DNA from: Mnemiopsis leidyi
Lineage: Eukaryota > Ctenophora > Tentaculata > Lobata > Bolinopsidae
DNA length: 23,257 nt
Reading direction: 5' to 3'
Assembly (NCBI GenBank): GCA_000226015.1
Contig: JH153802.1
Location: 22,225 to 45,481, forward strand
Shown here: positions 9,209-20,047 of the stretch, one piece after another
How positions within the stretch are numbered: the stretch's first letter is position 1
Layout of the letters: every line of letters begins with the position of its first letter
Notes under the pieces: model-generated
Seen by the model: the letters and a program-made list of their open reading frames with translations, nothing else
Told to the model about the DNA's origin: nothing
The model's database searches: none
Translations under genes and position numbers: made by a program

Positions 9209-11537
9209 TATATACTTCCTGGTAGGAAGTCTTGATTTGGGACGTATTATGAAGCAAAGCTCTTTCTCCTCTCGCAAACACTTCCATATCAGCTATTAAG
9301 AGAGTCCACAGAACAGTGGGGTTCACTTATCGCTATTTATTGTCATGAAACACGTCGGAGTATTTCTGTCGGCTGTCAGGATTATAACCGGCTGGCTTTG
9401 TTTTGTGAAGAAGCCGCCGAATAGCCCACCAGTTCGCCGAGTATAGGAGAGTGCGCCATCATCTAGCGACTAGCGGACAATCCACCAGAAAAATCTGTCA
9501 AATACGTCATAGTTTAAAGTTTTTTTGTGGACTGTGAGGCACAAGCCAAGAATAGTACCATTGTTTGCTGGTTGTTACATGTGGATACACAGGTTGGAAT
9601 TATTTAACCTTATGTTTTCTAAAGAAGGCAAAGTGAGATAATCTCAGTAATACAAGTGATACTTGTCTTTAGTCAATAGTTGTTAGTTTTCTAAGCAGTC
9701 TTAGTTACAGTTGTATCTCTTAGTTAGCTTTCCTGGACGGGGGGACAGCAAGGGGCGCCCTGGCTTGCTTAGGTAAGGGAAGAGTAGTTTTCCCCGGCTT
9801 AAAAATAAGGCCAAAAATTACAAATTTGTACATTTTATCAAAGAAATAGGAAATAAACACTATAGATTGAACGTTGCAGGGCTCTCCTTTCAAAGCTCGA
9901 AACATTGGCATAATCTTCTTTACTTCTAGAATAATACTCAATTGCTAAATTGTTTCAAAATCTATTTGTTCATTCGCTTGCATTTCACTGCCTGAAATTG
10001 AAATTTGAATTCGGCAGAATTCAATTCTATAACCAATTGTTAAAGAATACTCGCTTAAACAAATTTGAACCGTCAACCTTTTTTAACTCGCTGTAAGAAT
10101 CACATGCAGTCCGACCCTAGCTGGCATAGCATTCGCATACCACGGGCTGCACTGGAAAAAACTCAAGTTTTTCCCTGAGTCAAATTTATTTCTATAGCTT
10201 GTAACATATGTCCTAAACCTGGTAGTGTTAGTTGACTGTTGCATCTGTTTAACTTTTCTCCGCTTTGTCAGATAACAGCGGCAGACAACTCCCTGGTGAA
10301 GCCATAAACACGTTCTTGAAATTTCATTAAAACTTCGATTTGAATAATGTCACCCATTGAACATCGACTCCACTCATTTTATGTGCACCGGGATACAAAA
10401 CATCACGTACAAACACAGCAATTTTCTGAGAAATTAAAGCCTTTCGACATTTTCTAGAGGAAACAGAGGAATAGACAATAAAACAATTTATCTGTATTGT
10501 CTACGTTCATCTCCAAATCAATCAGAAAATGAATTGCTTAATAGAGAGGATTAAAGGCAGTTTATATATCTAATAAATGCTCACTTTCGCCAAAAATGAA
10601 CATGTCGGATTGAACACCATACAATAATACCTGATAGAACGCTCATTTTTTACCAATTTTTTTCTTCAATCTAATTTAAGGATCACGAAAGTATTATCAT
10701 AGATAAGGGAAAAGTTCTTACCGTGATAAAAGAGTAACTATCATGACACAATCTTCTTCTCCAACGTCAAAGTCCAAAGAGTTCCGCTTGACTGGTCCTG
10801 ATTTTTGCTGCTACATACCGCGGTATAGGAGTCATCTGAAATATCAAAAATATTACTCTTCTGTTGTATAAATACAATGAAAAACAGTGCTCTAGGACGG
10901 ACATATTATAGAAAAATGTGGGTTTTAATAAACTTAAGTACCAATCTATTATAATAAACACCTGGTTTTATTAGTTATTTGTGCGCCTAAATTTTGATAT
11001 TTTTATGTGGATCCGGCCCCAACGTTTTTACTTTTTTGTCAACGAGTCGGGGCCAAACGGCAAACTTGGAGTCTGATAGATGACCACGTATCTTTAAAGT
11101 CTGAAACGGGCGTTCCTGGGCTATAAAGAAATCTTATCGGACCAAATCTACTTCTAGATCCCGTGTGGACCCCCTAAAATCTCAATGACATTTAATGAAC
11201 CCTGATTTTCAACTTCGAGCTAAATAAAAAATAAGACCGACATTTTATGAGATCATAGATTGCGTACGTTATAGGAAATAACGAGTTTCTAAACTTCTGC
11301 ACATATCACATCGATCTGTTTTTTCTAAAATATACAATTATAAATGGATTGAGCGTCAAGAAAGAAATCCTCAACTGTATTTTAGAATTTCAGATAGTCT
11401 GAAAAACAACTCGATCAAACACTCTTAATCAACAATTTTTTCCTCTAAAAGTATTAAATTTGCGCGTTTTAACCAAACAAAATTCTCAAGCAGTACCGCA
11501 AAATCTACAAACATCCAGTAACTACATCCCCTCCCAG
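9209..11537. other. Upstream region of the zinc transporter; no firm exon
   Basis: The missing N-terminal exon(s) and promoter of the zinc transporter must lie here or further left. An ATG at 10743 opens about 27 codons (Ser- and Lys-rich) to a donor-like gtatag at 10823. That donor is in the wrong phase for the next recognised exon, and only a poor donor at 10795 would fit. A GC-rich patch at about 9381-9500 resembles the foldback element at 4409. A lag-gtaagg donor-like site at 9771 could end a non-coding exon. Confidence 0.35.
9381..9500. mobile_element. Possible degraded relative of the 4409-4836 foldback element
   Basis: The segment attataaccggctggctttg resembles the element's terminus aataaaaccggcggactttg. 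About 85 bases later, gcggacaatccaccagaaaaa resembles the element's interior gcggactagttccaccgaaaaa. It is shorter and diverged, with no intact ends. This is judged by eye. Confidence 0.35.
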
Positions 11538-14500
11538 ATTACCTCCTGGAGATCCCTGACCAGCATTGCCACGGTCCCCCCAACCAAGACAAACCGGACA
11601 ACACTGCCAGGAACAAACTCATGATCGCCTCGGTTGTCTGTCTTCTGTTTACTGTTGGGGAAGCAGCAGGTTCGCTTAAACTCACTTATAATTGAATCAC
11701 CCCTGCTTTCAGTTTGCAAGAGCCTTTTATCGACGATAAACTTGGAGGCAATTTTATAACTAAGCTTCTCCCCCAGGAGGATTTCTCGCCAATTCTCTCG
11801 CCATCATGACAGACGCTTCTCACATGTTGAGTGACTTTGCCAGTTTCCTCATCTCACTCTTCGCCCTGTGGGTGGCCAGAAGGCCGGCAACTCAGAAAAT
11901 GTCGTTTGGGTACCACAGAGCGGAGGTTATGGGGGCAATATGCTCGGTGCTGGTGATATGGGTCCTTACCGGTTTGTTATTCTTTGCTTTTTTGGACGTT
12001 TTTTTCGTGAATAAATGTTTAATGAATCCGACTCTTTGCTCAACAATTTGTGTTTAGTGTCCATATCAAAACATACGAATTTTCAGCTGTTAATCTGTTA
12101 TATGTAAAAGATTGTCATCTATGACACTGATTAGCATGCATTTCATCAAACTTGTTGCCAATATGATTGGCAGCGTACAACCAGAGCGATGCTCATTTCC
12201 AACTTCTCAATGACCTCATGGATCATGAAATCATTGACATGAAATTGAATTGGTGTCTAGTATGACACATTCTATCGATAGGTAACTGTGCTCTGGGTCA
12301 AAACTCTCTCAGGAACATACCTATGAAATGCTTACAAATAATTGGACCAGCAAGCTACTGGATTTGTCCTATTCATGTTGGCACAAGTCTGGGAGGAAGA
12401 TAATATCCCTCTGGATAACTTCCTAACACCCAGGTTGTAGATTGCTCTGTAGAGCCCAGTTAACTGCACGAGGAGTGCAGACATCCATTCCGGTATTTAA
12501 AGAATTGTTCCAATTCTCTGATTTGGGATCTATCTGACGAATCATGGGGTACCCGCAGGTGCGAAGCTCAACAATTCTTTAAGTTTAAAGATATGACTTT
12601 TTGTAAAGTCCACAGGGCCTCTCTGTACAGCCTTAAGGGCACCAAAATTAGCGAGGCAAACTTTGCCCAAGCCTGCATGAGTTCTTGATGCACAAACTCT
12701 GCCTCTGTACGTCTAATCGAACTTCTTTTCACATTCTATTTCTAACATTTGGTTTAATTTCAATCTCTATTTGAGAGACAAATTAGCAACTTCATAATAT
12801 GAAAATTTCTGAGAAAGCAGCACCAACAGCCTTTCAACGAACAAAATATGTGAACTTGAAGTAAATTTTCAAAATACTTTAATCAATTCTATGATCCAAA
12901 AACCTAGTCCGCCTTATTAAAGCAACATTCCTACAGACAGAAATCTAAATTTGCATCAGTGGAATAGTAAACTGTTATTCTCAACCAAATTAATGTTTGT
13001 ACGATTCTGATAAACTTAAAATTAACTATTAAAAGAATGCATGGAACAACAGTAGATCTTCAATCTTCTATGTTTTATTTAGTACGTATTAATACGTATT
13101 TAAAAAAAAACATCGCATACGCCGCATTTGGAGACAATTTTTTGACGTATTTAATAACAATGCCAATTAAAATCTATTAGCTTTATATCTAAAGCATAAT
13201 TGAAAGATTTGAGAACCATTTAACATGAAAATATCAGGTGTTCTAGCGTACCTAGCCATAGAACGCATGGTAACGATGGATTTTTCGATTGACGCTGATA
13301 CGATGCTGATCACTGCAGCGGCTGGGGTTGGAGTCAACATTCTGTTAGTTATTTAATCTCTCTTGGTTTGTTGAAAGTTTAAGTTTACACTTACTGGTCG
13401 ATTAACTCGATTTCTTAGAAAACCGTCCCGATTGAGCATGCTCAGAAAACAGAACATCTTAAATCCTTTTATCAGAACTTAGCCCCTAATTTCTTCTTAG
13501 TAATCATTTTTTAAGTTATGAGGCTAATAAGATTAAATTACATTATTAGTTCAAAGTTGTCACAAAATGGTTTTATCGTATTATTGCTCATTGTAGCCAG
13601 CTAATACAACATTTTCATCATCTTCTCCTATCCTCAGAATGGGTTGCGTGCTGCACCAGAGTGGTCATGGTCACTCCCACGGCGGACTTAGCAGCAAGCA
13701 CAGTCACAGTCACGGTCACGGTCACGGTCACAGTCACGGTCACAGTCACGGCGACAGTGAAGAAGACGGACTGGTGCACGGAAAAAAGAAGGTTAACATC
13801 AACGTGCGCGCGGCGTTCGTTCACGTGCTTGGGGATCTCGTCCAGAGCATAGGAGTTCTCATAGCTGCTGTTATTATCAAAGTTCAGGTGCGGATATATA
13901 CACATATGAATATAATAGAGCTTATCAGCTATCTAAGTATACAAACACAGTTTTATGGGATGACGGGATGTATAGTAAGGACCTCGTTAAGCATAATGCA
14001 TAAATCTTGATCGTGACTTAAAGTTAATGATCCAAAAAATAAGGTAATGACTGATGTTGATATGAAAATATGTTGATAATTAGGAAAATGTTGATAAACC
14101 ACAAGCTGACCCATAGTATATTTCAGCCGACTTGGTTGATAGCGGACCCAATCTGTACGATTTTATTCTCCATAATTGTGCTGTGTACAACTCTCACAAT
14201 CTTGAGGGACGCCTTGCACGTCCTAATGGAAGGTATGGTTAAAGTAGATTATGTTTGTTGCACGTTGTTAATTATGTGAGGTTTCACCAACCGACCTTCC
14301 TTACAAGATCGCATACATCTCCTCGTACTTCCGAAATGACAAAAGTAACTTACCGGTAATCACTTTCGACCCTGCAATGCCATTAACTGTTTAAGCATTT
14401 AGAGCTTGGATTTCTGCGCACTGTTCTACAACTCGAAGAAAATGTCACGGTTTTTACCAGAATTACGTAACCTGACATCTGGTGCAGGTTTCCAGATTCA

Positions 14501-15086
14501 ATATATTAACGATTTGTCACAAATGTTGTAGGATTTCCCCGAGATATTAGCTACCCAAACCTGGTGAGAGACTTGCAGAATATCCCCGGTGTACAGATGA
14601 TACACTCCCTACACGTCTGGAGTCTCACTGTCGACAAGAACGCTCTGTCCGTTCACCTGGCTATGGGTACGTCCTTCTTGTAGTCTAAGAAGTTTGTCTG
14701 GCTAAGTAGGGTACCCACTCCATGCAAGCCAAATCATGAGTACAGCATCTATTTATTCTGCCAAGGCTGGGTGCCTACCTGCTGGCTCGAACAAGTGCTG
14801 AGCAATCGGGCGGATCTCCAAATTAATTTTCCGCTCGAGTAGTGGCAGAACAAGGCCAACTTCCTGGCTTGTAATTCAAAGCTATTTTTAGCCGGCTACT
14901 GCCAAGAAAACCGCCCGACCTTCACCCCCCTTTCACCCAGCACAAGATGCAAGCCCCGACGATACGCTGGTTCACGCCAACAAGATGCTCCGAGAGACGT
15001 ATGGGATACACCAGACTACCCTGCAGGTGGAGAAGTGGCAGCCTATCATGGAGAACTGCCACTCCTGCCAGACACCCCCCGAGTAG
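11538..15086 (+). CDS. SLC30A2: Vesicular zinc transporter, ZnT2/3/8-type (SLC30), seven exons, N-terminus not found
   Basis: This is a cation-diffusion-facilitator Zn2+/H+ antiporter that moves cytosolic zinc into vesicles. Exons are 11538-11669, 11777-11971, 13238-13343, 13638-13887, 14127-14232, 14532-14666 and 14941-15086 (TAG). All introns are GT-AG and phases are consistent, giving 355 residues plus a missing N-terminal exon. Counting from the Tyr at 11540: a cytosolic His-Cys-His motif (9-11), TM1 about 26-45, TM2 with H59xxxD63, TM3 about 91-110, TM4 about 128-150, a histidine-rich loop (150-182, 13 His), TM5 with H206xxxD210, TM6 about 231-252, then the cytosolic C-terminal domain ending in a CHSC motif (347-350). 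Both HxxxD pairs of the tetrahedral zinc site are intact, indicating zinc specificity. The HCH and CxxC motifs place it with ZnT2/3/4/8, and the exact paralogue is not resolvable. The total would be near the family's usual 320-390 aa. Confidence 0.95.
11972..13237 (+). other. Large intron 2 of the zinc transporter
   Basis: This 1,266-base intron runs from the gtttgt donor to the atatcag acceptor. It contains a less AT-rich segment at about 12150-12720 that includes an inverted pair of ttaaagaattgtt (about 12497 and 12570). In places it reads like decayed coding sequence on the minus strand, perhaps an old transposon insertion. A perfect palindrome tacgtattaatacgta lies at about 13083-13098. 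Confidence 0.6.
13699..13752 (+). repeat. In-frame CAC(A/G)GY hexamer repeat encoding the His-rich loop
   Basis: Nine consecutive hexamers CACAGT/CACGGT (the last CACGGC) encode alternating His-Ser and His-Gly. They sit in the cytosolic loop between TM4 and TM5 of the zinc transporter, a region known in the family to bind zinc. Length change by whole hexamers keeps the frame. The repeat also leaves the antisense strand open as Val-Thr repeats, which is not a gene. Confidence 0.9.
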
Positions 15087-16760
15087 GCAGCCGGGTCTGG
15101 CCTCCACCCAGCCGACCTGTCTAGACTGAAATTACTGGAGAAATTGTACAGTGTAGAACCTCCTTCTTGAACCGTCCGGTTAGCATACTAGCAGGTAGTT
15201 GTGTGCTTGGTCACGGAATTATGGAAAACAATGATATAGAAATGCATTTTTATGTCTAAATATTGGACTTGTTTATTTTAAATTCATTGACAGGAATGAT
15301 TGGTACCTTGATTTCATTGAGCTATAAAAAGCAGAGCTCAAAGCGATGGTAATTTTGTGAAAAATAATTTTTTGTAATAAGTTATTGGGTAGCTATGGCC
15401 ATTGTTAATCCCGCTGTGGCACTTTTTAATTTCAAACAACGATGTGTTATTTAAAGCAGTTTTTATCCTGCTTTAACCGATGAGGAGCGATATAAGTATA
15501 ACATAAGAAAATGAATAAATCCCCGGTTGATACAACGTTTCATGGCAATAGCGTGATGATGAGCCCTTTTTCGGGACCAAGAACAATTGATGTCAAAGGT
15601 GCGAAACGAGGTGTATTAAAAAGGGTAAAACATTTGCAATCATAACCAGTGATTACGGACGACACTGCATCTAAATCTAAATAAACGAGGAGTTTGCAGT
15701 TAGTGTTGGTGAAAAATGGTGAGATGAGAATCATGAGGTATAATGCTATGATAATAAAGAGTATACTCACATCTTTAATTTGGCGGCTAACTAATTGGAT
15801 GCTCTTTGAAGCAAATTTTAAAGGTAATATTTGAGGAACTAGATGTATCATCCGGATCTCTTTTTTCAAATGAAAATTGATATGCAAATAATTGAGCAAA
15901 ATTTGGATTAAGAAAGTGAGAAAAGTGCCAAAGCGAGGTTAACAATGTCCTCAGTCCTTATATGAATTTGTGAATTGGTAAGTGTAACTGTTAAGAATCG
16001 GTGGAAGATTGTTTTCAAAATTGTCCATTGGCTGTTAATTGAAGACAAAATAGTCGAATAAGCACAATGCTAGTGAAACTTGACTTTTGCACAACTTTTG
16101 CAAGATAATTTTCCTGATTTATTTCCTTTTGATGGTGTTATAGCAGTAGAGTTACCGATTGCCGTTTTAATAGATTTAATTCTTTATGTGCATCACTATT
16201 TAAAGTTCATAATAGCGGTGGTTTTTTATATGAAGGTGACAGATTTATACGTATTTCACAAATATCTGCTCGTCCTTTAGTCCTAACAAAGTAGCAGCGC
16301 GATCGCCGGAAAAGTCCCTGTCACTATAAATATCGCAGACATCAGAATCGTGCCGTTATCGAATCTCAAATTCTTTAAAACATCAGGTTTTAATGCCTCC
16401 AAATTCCTATCTTAAAAGGTGCATTAGAGAATTCATTACTCTATAATTAGATATTAAACAAAGTCCATTATCCACTTCCAGGCACACGAAATGGGAGATT
16501 GTTGCAGATTCATCTTTTGCCAATAAACCTAATAATAACTATATCCTTAAGATGGGTGAAGGTTCCATGAAATTATAAAATGCAGCAAATTTAGAAGTTG
16601 CACTCGGAGATCCTGTATCCTGAGGACGTCAAAACGATACACTTGATTCAATAACTGATGATCTAACGAATTTCGCACTCACTTCCGTAAGAAATGAGTT
16701 TAGCAGTGGACGTTAAAGATGATGAGTTCCGGGGGTGTTGCGAGTGGGACCCGTGTCAGG
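15087..16760. other. 3' untranslated region and intergenic spacer
   Basis: After the transporter's 3' UTR there are several short open frames (15511-15645 plus, 15540-15899 minus, 16080-16280 plus). None has a domain, good context or splice partner. I see no RNA gene or repeat. Confidence 0.5.
15514..15519 (+). terminator. Candidate polyadenylation signal of the zinc transporter
   Basis: AATAAA lies 428 bases after the stop codon, the first canonical hexamer that I see downstream. The 3' untranslated region would be about 450 bases. The same site overlaps an ATG (15511) that opens a 44-codon frame, noted separately as doubtful. Confidence 0.4.
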
Positions 16761-16762
16761 TA

Positions 16763-16880
16763 CACGTGACCTAGAGTGTTAAACAGGTCCAGGGGGACTA
16801 ATCAGCTCCTATATGTCCAGCAACACGCTATCTCCTTCTCTTACTAGCCCCAGTCACGTGGGCAAGCCCGCGCTATATAT
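16763..16880 (+). promoter_or_regulatory. Promoter region of the secreted-protein gene: two E-boxes and a TATA box
   Basis: CACGTG E-boxes occur at 16763-16768 and 16855-16860, and a TATATAT box at 16874-16880 in a locally GC-rich context. Transcription would start near 16905, giving a 5' leader of about 130 bases before the ATG at 17037. CACGTG is the classic bHLH (USF/MYC/CLOCK-type) site. Which factor binds here is unknown. Confidence 0.55.
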
Positions 16881-17036
16881 TTGAGGAAACGCAATTTGTG
16901 GAGCTAGTTCTTCTCATAAAACGTTTGGTAACCAGCCTAATTACTGGCCTGCAGTTCCTCTTTGTTGCATGACGTGTATTTTTGCTGGTAGTTGCCCTAG
17001 TAAACCGTAAACGGCCAGCCTTCTTCTCCTGCAATC

Positions 17037-18803
17037 ATGGTCTACCAAAACATAGCCCTCTTCTTCTTCCTCTCCTCGCTCCTCACTCCAGGTTTTTACA
17101 TTACTTTTCCTTTTGTTGTAGTTGCTCGTGTGTGTGTGGAGGAAACATTCTAGAACGTGTCTAGACTCCAGTAGGTGCAGGCAGTTCCGCTTAGAATTAG
17201 GAATATGTATAATTAATATCATTGTACCCTGTACATGGAATATGCTGGGATGTCTGGAGGTGCAGTTGAATATTTACCTTGAGCAGAGGACACCCTGCAG
17301 AATCAGTGTAGTAGTTTAGTACGAATTAAACGTCACTACACAATGCAGTTACTTTGAACTTGCTTGGCTTTACTTTTACATAGAAGTTCTGTGAATTTGA
17401 ATTAAATAAATTAAATTTTTATGAGGATTTACAGAAATGCTTGTTATTCAGCTTAAACTGTCAGCTCCTATGTAGTCTCGCCATAATCAAAGTAGAAGTT
17501 TTATTGGTTTGTAACGGGCACAATGAATGAACCTATAAAAACGTGGGACAGTTAACAAAATTGATTACAAAGTTTCCCTGTACAATTCACCTCCTAAAGG
17601 TGTTTTCATACAATAGTACTTGTATTTGTTTCGGATTATATCAAGACATCAGCCAGTTTTAAATTTCCTGCGACCATAAGATCATTACAGTTCCAGGAAC
17701 TTAAAACTCATAGAAATATTTAATTTTCAGTTGCACAAACTTAAGTGCGTTTTCATTCACTTACTCTCTGTATAACTTAACCGTTTAAGATTTGGTTTGT
17801 ATCAAAATTTGATTAGAAATATCAACAGGAACATTAGTGCAGGTAGCCCGGTTATTGCTGAGTATTATTCCAACCTGATAACTTCACGTTTTGGTTACTC
17901 ACAAATCCGCGAGATTATACTATCTATAGTGCACTGAAGCAAGGCATAAGCAAATTGTGGTCACGGAGATCAGAGAGCAAATGATTTTACATATTACAAC
18001 CGCAACAGGGTTGGGTGAAACTGCAGTCCATAATTTATAGATGTAACGACTTTTTCCTGGGGACGGAGCAGACAATTCGCCAAATAATATACCGCCAGTT
18101 GAATCTTATCGTGTAGCCAGTCCCAGCACAGATGCTTGAACTTTACATGTATTCGTTATTGGACATGTTAAACGTCAGGTCCCCAAATCAGACGATCTCT
18201 CTTCTTGATACACCGACTAACCTAACCCCTCTTCAGAATCTGAAGCTTGGTTCCACAAGCCGAGATGTCCGAACTGCAACTCGTACCTAGACCGGGACGT
18301 GAGCAAACGTCACATCGCCAGTTTCCGAGACCTGACGAGACTGGGGCCGACAGTGCCACCTCTAGACCCCCTCTCGCCCGGCAGGATCCTCTACAACCAC
18401 ACCTCCAGACGGCTGAGACATAGCAAGCGGGCAAGACACGATATCAGGTGGGAGAAGGTGGCGTTACGTTGTTGTTCAACCTTGTCACGGCCGTTTATTG
18501 TTTACGTTATCTGAGATTATAGTAGTTGTACTATACCTTAGGCTTAATTAAGTTGTACTATACCTTGGGCTTAATTATGATATTGTAAAGTTTTACAGTA
18601 AACTAGCTAAGATTAAGTTTCACATTTTTAGTCTTCTTTATGCTAAGGAATGAGAGTTGTAATATCTAAGAATAGTTATCAGAAACCCTCAAATTGGGCC
18701 TACACTCTACACTCTACAGTCAATGTAACACTATCTAACAAGTTCCTCCTATTGCAGGTACAGAAGCAGACTCCAGAGATACAGAGACAGATTCAACAGA
18801 TAG
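17037..18803 (+). CDS. Small secreted protein, arginine-rich, three exons, unknown family
   Basis: Exons are 17037-17091, 18237-18447 and 18758-18803 (TAG), with GT-AG introns of 1,145 and 310 bases. Phases 1 and 2 join cleanly into 103 residues. The start has a strong Kozak context (A at -3, G at +4). Residues 1-18 form a signal peptide with a FFF-rich hydrophobic core, followed by Glu-Ser-Glu-Ala and likely cleavage. The mature part has only two cysteines, in a CPNC motif (29-32), a proline-rich middle (57-67), an N-glycosylation site at Asn72 (NHT), and a tail (75-103) with 12 arginines in 29 residues, including RR (76-77) and KR (82-83) cleavage-type sites. It may be a prohormone-like peptide, a heparin- or matrix-binding factor, or a lineage-specific effector. 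I do not recognise the family. Reading through intron 2 would give a 110-aa variant ending at 18514. No transcript evidence is available. Confidence 0.7.
17092..18236 (+). other. Intron 1 of the secreted-protein gene
   Basis: This 1,145-base AT-rich intron runs from ccag-gttttt (a modest donor) to a strong acceptor, taacccctcttcag. It contains no supported exon. A short open frame at 17122-17319 has no splice context. Confidence 0.6.
18524..18577. repeat. 27-bp tandem duplication in intron 2
   Basis: Two adjacent 27-base copies (agttgtactatacctt(a/g)ggcttaatta), differing at one base, lie inside intron 2 of the secreted-protein gene. Confidence 0.95.
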
Positions 18804-19035
18804 ACAGATAGATGGTGTAGAGACCCCTGTAGAAATACCGTAGATACTCAGACTCTCCGAGTGAAACTTCTTTATTCTTTTGTACATTTGAGTACATTGG
18901 CGTTCATTTGTGTACATTTTGTGTACACTTATGTTCATTTTCAGGACTGTATCAATATTATTTGCTGGCGCGAAGATTGATCTTAGCATAAATGATGAAT
19001 TGCATTGTGCACATTATGACTTAGGTTATGTTGAT

Positions 19036-19041
19036 AATAAA
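19036..19041 (+). terminator. Candidate polyadenylation signal of the secreted-protein gene
   Basis: AATAAA lies 233 bases after the stop codon and is followed by a GT-rich stretch (tttgtgtcctgttt), as expected for a cleavage site. Confidence 0.5.
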
Positions 19042-20047
19042 CTTTGTGTCCTGTTTATTGGAGGTAAAACTAAAACTTCGTTAATTTTGTTTGTGTTTAA
19101 AGTATTGTTAGCAAGGTAAATTAAACAGTTGTTCAAGTTTATGCTATCATATAGTGGTTACGAAATGTTCTAAGTATGAGTGATTATATTTCAGAAAAAT
19201 TCGTAGTGAAAATTTCATTAATAAATATCAACGTTCACTGTTATCCATAAATGTAATGATGTTGTCTCCTTGTTTTTTGAGACATTTTGTGCAATAGCTA
19301 TTTTGAGCTTTGTGATAAGTTTTTATCGAATATAACAAGTATTACACCAACATTCGACAAAAATTTTGTATCGATATCAAAAGTTCAGAACTTTGGATTT
19401 TTATATATTTGATTTTGGTCTTTACTATTACAGAAAATTGTATTTTTGAAGATAATTAGTGGCCGCGATAAGTTTTTGCCGCAAAGTTTCAAGTAGAACT
19501 TGATATTTTTTGCTTCGAATATGGTAACAAGCGTACGGACCTTTTCGAAAGAGGGCGTTTTGTTGTAAAATATTTATTTTGTTTACCGAAAAGATATATT
19601 TTATTAAACGATTTATACAAAACTATGGTTTTTCATTTCACCTAGAAACACAATTTAATCCTGACAAAAGAAAATCACGTTTCACCTTAAAACCGTTAGT
19701 GCTTTAATGGTTTTACCAAAATACGGATAATTCGAATACTTTCGGAGATTTCAACCTGTGGTACGTCTGAGGATGGCATTAATAGCAGTATTGGTGACTA
19801 CACGTCACACAATCCCCAGCAAAGCGTACAAATATATAGTCGTTACAATTTATAGAATTCAGCAGAGAGAACAGCCGTATTACCATTAACCATAGCAGGC
19901 AGTGTCTGATCAGCGGATTTAAGCACAAATCAAAATATAAATGAGATTTAATCAATTTTAGGTAGTTAGGATAGTCTCTTGGCATATGATATAATCATGA
20001 TTAACTTAAATAATTATTAAGATCAAACATTAAAATTAAATGTTAAG
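19042..20047. other. Convergent intergenic spacer
   Basis: This AT-rich spacer lies between the 3' ends of the secreted-protein gene and the receptor gene. A possible minus-strand ATTAAA polyadenylation signal for the receptor lies at 19947-19952. No gene is supported. Confidence 0.45.

Noticed and set aside
8998..9326. Open frames on both strands encoding eight-residue repeats
   Set aside because: They are generated by the 24-bp minisatellite, which is stop-free in several frames. There is no start or splice context.
13618..13905. Antisense open frame with Val-Thr repeats
   Set aside because: It mirrors the His-rich hexamer repeat of the zinc-transporter exon on the opposite strand.
14809..14930. 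Inverted gggcgg/ccgccc words in intron 6 as another foldback copy
   Set aside because: Only about 10-12 bases pair, and the ends do not match the foldback element's terminus.
15511..15645. 44-codon plus-strand frame starting at an ATG that overlaps an AATAAA, with a donor-like site at 15625
   Set aside because: It is short, has no family and no matching downstream exon, and the AATAAA is better explained as the transporter's polyadenylation signal.
15540..15899. 119-codon minus-strand frame
   Set aside because: It is AT-rich and hydrophobic with no domain, conserved motif or splice or promoter context. A frame of this length can occur by chance in this window.
16080..16280. 66-codon hydrophobic plus-strand frame
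   Set aside because: It starts at TTG, not ATG, and lacks an acceptor, partner exon or recognisable family.
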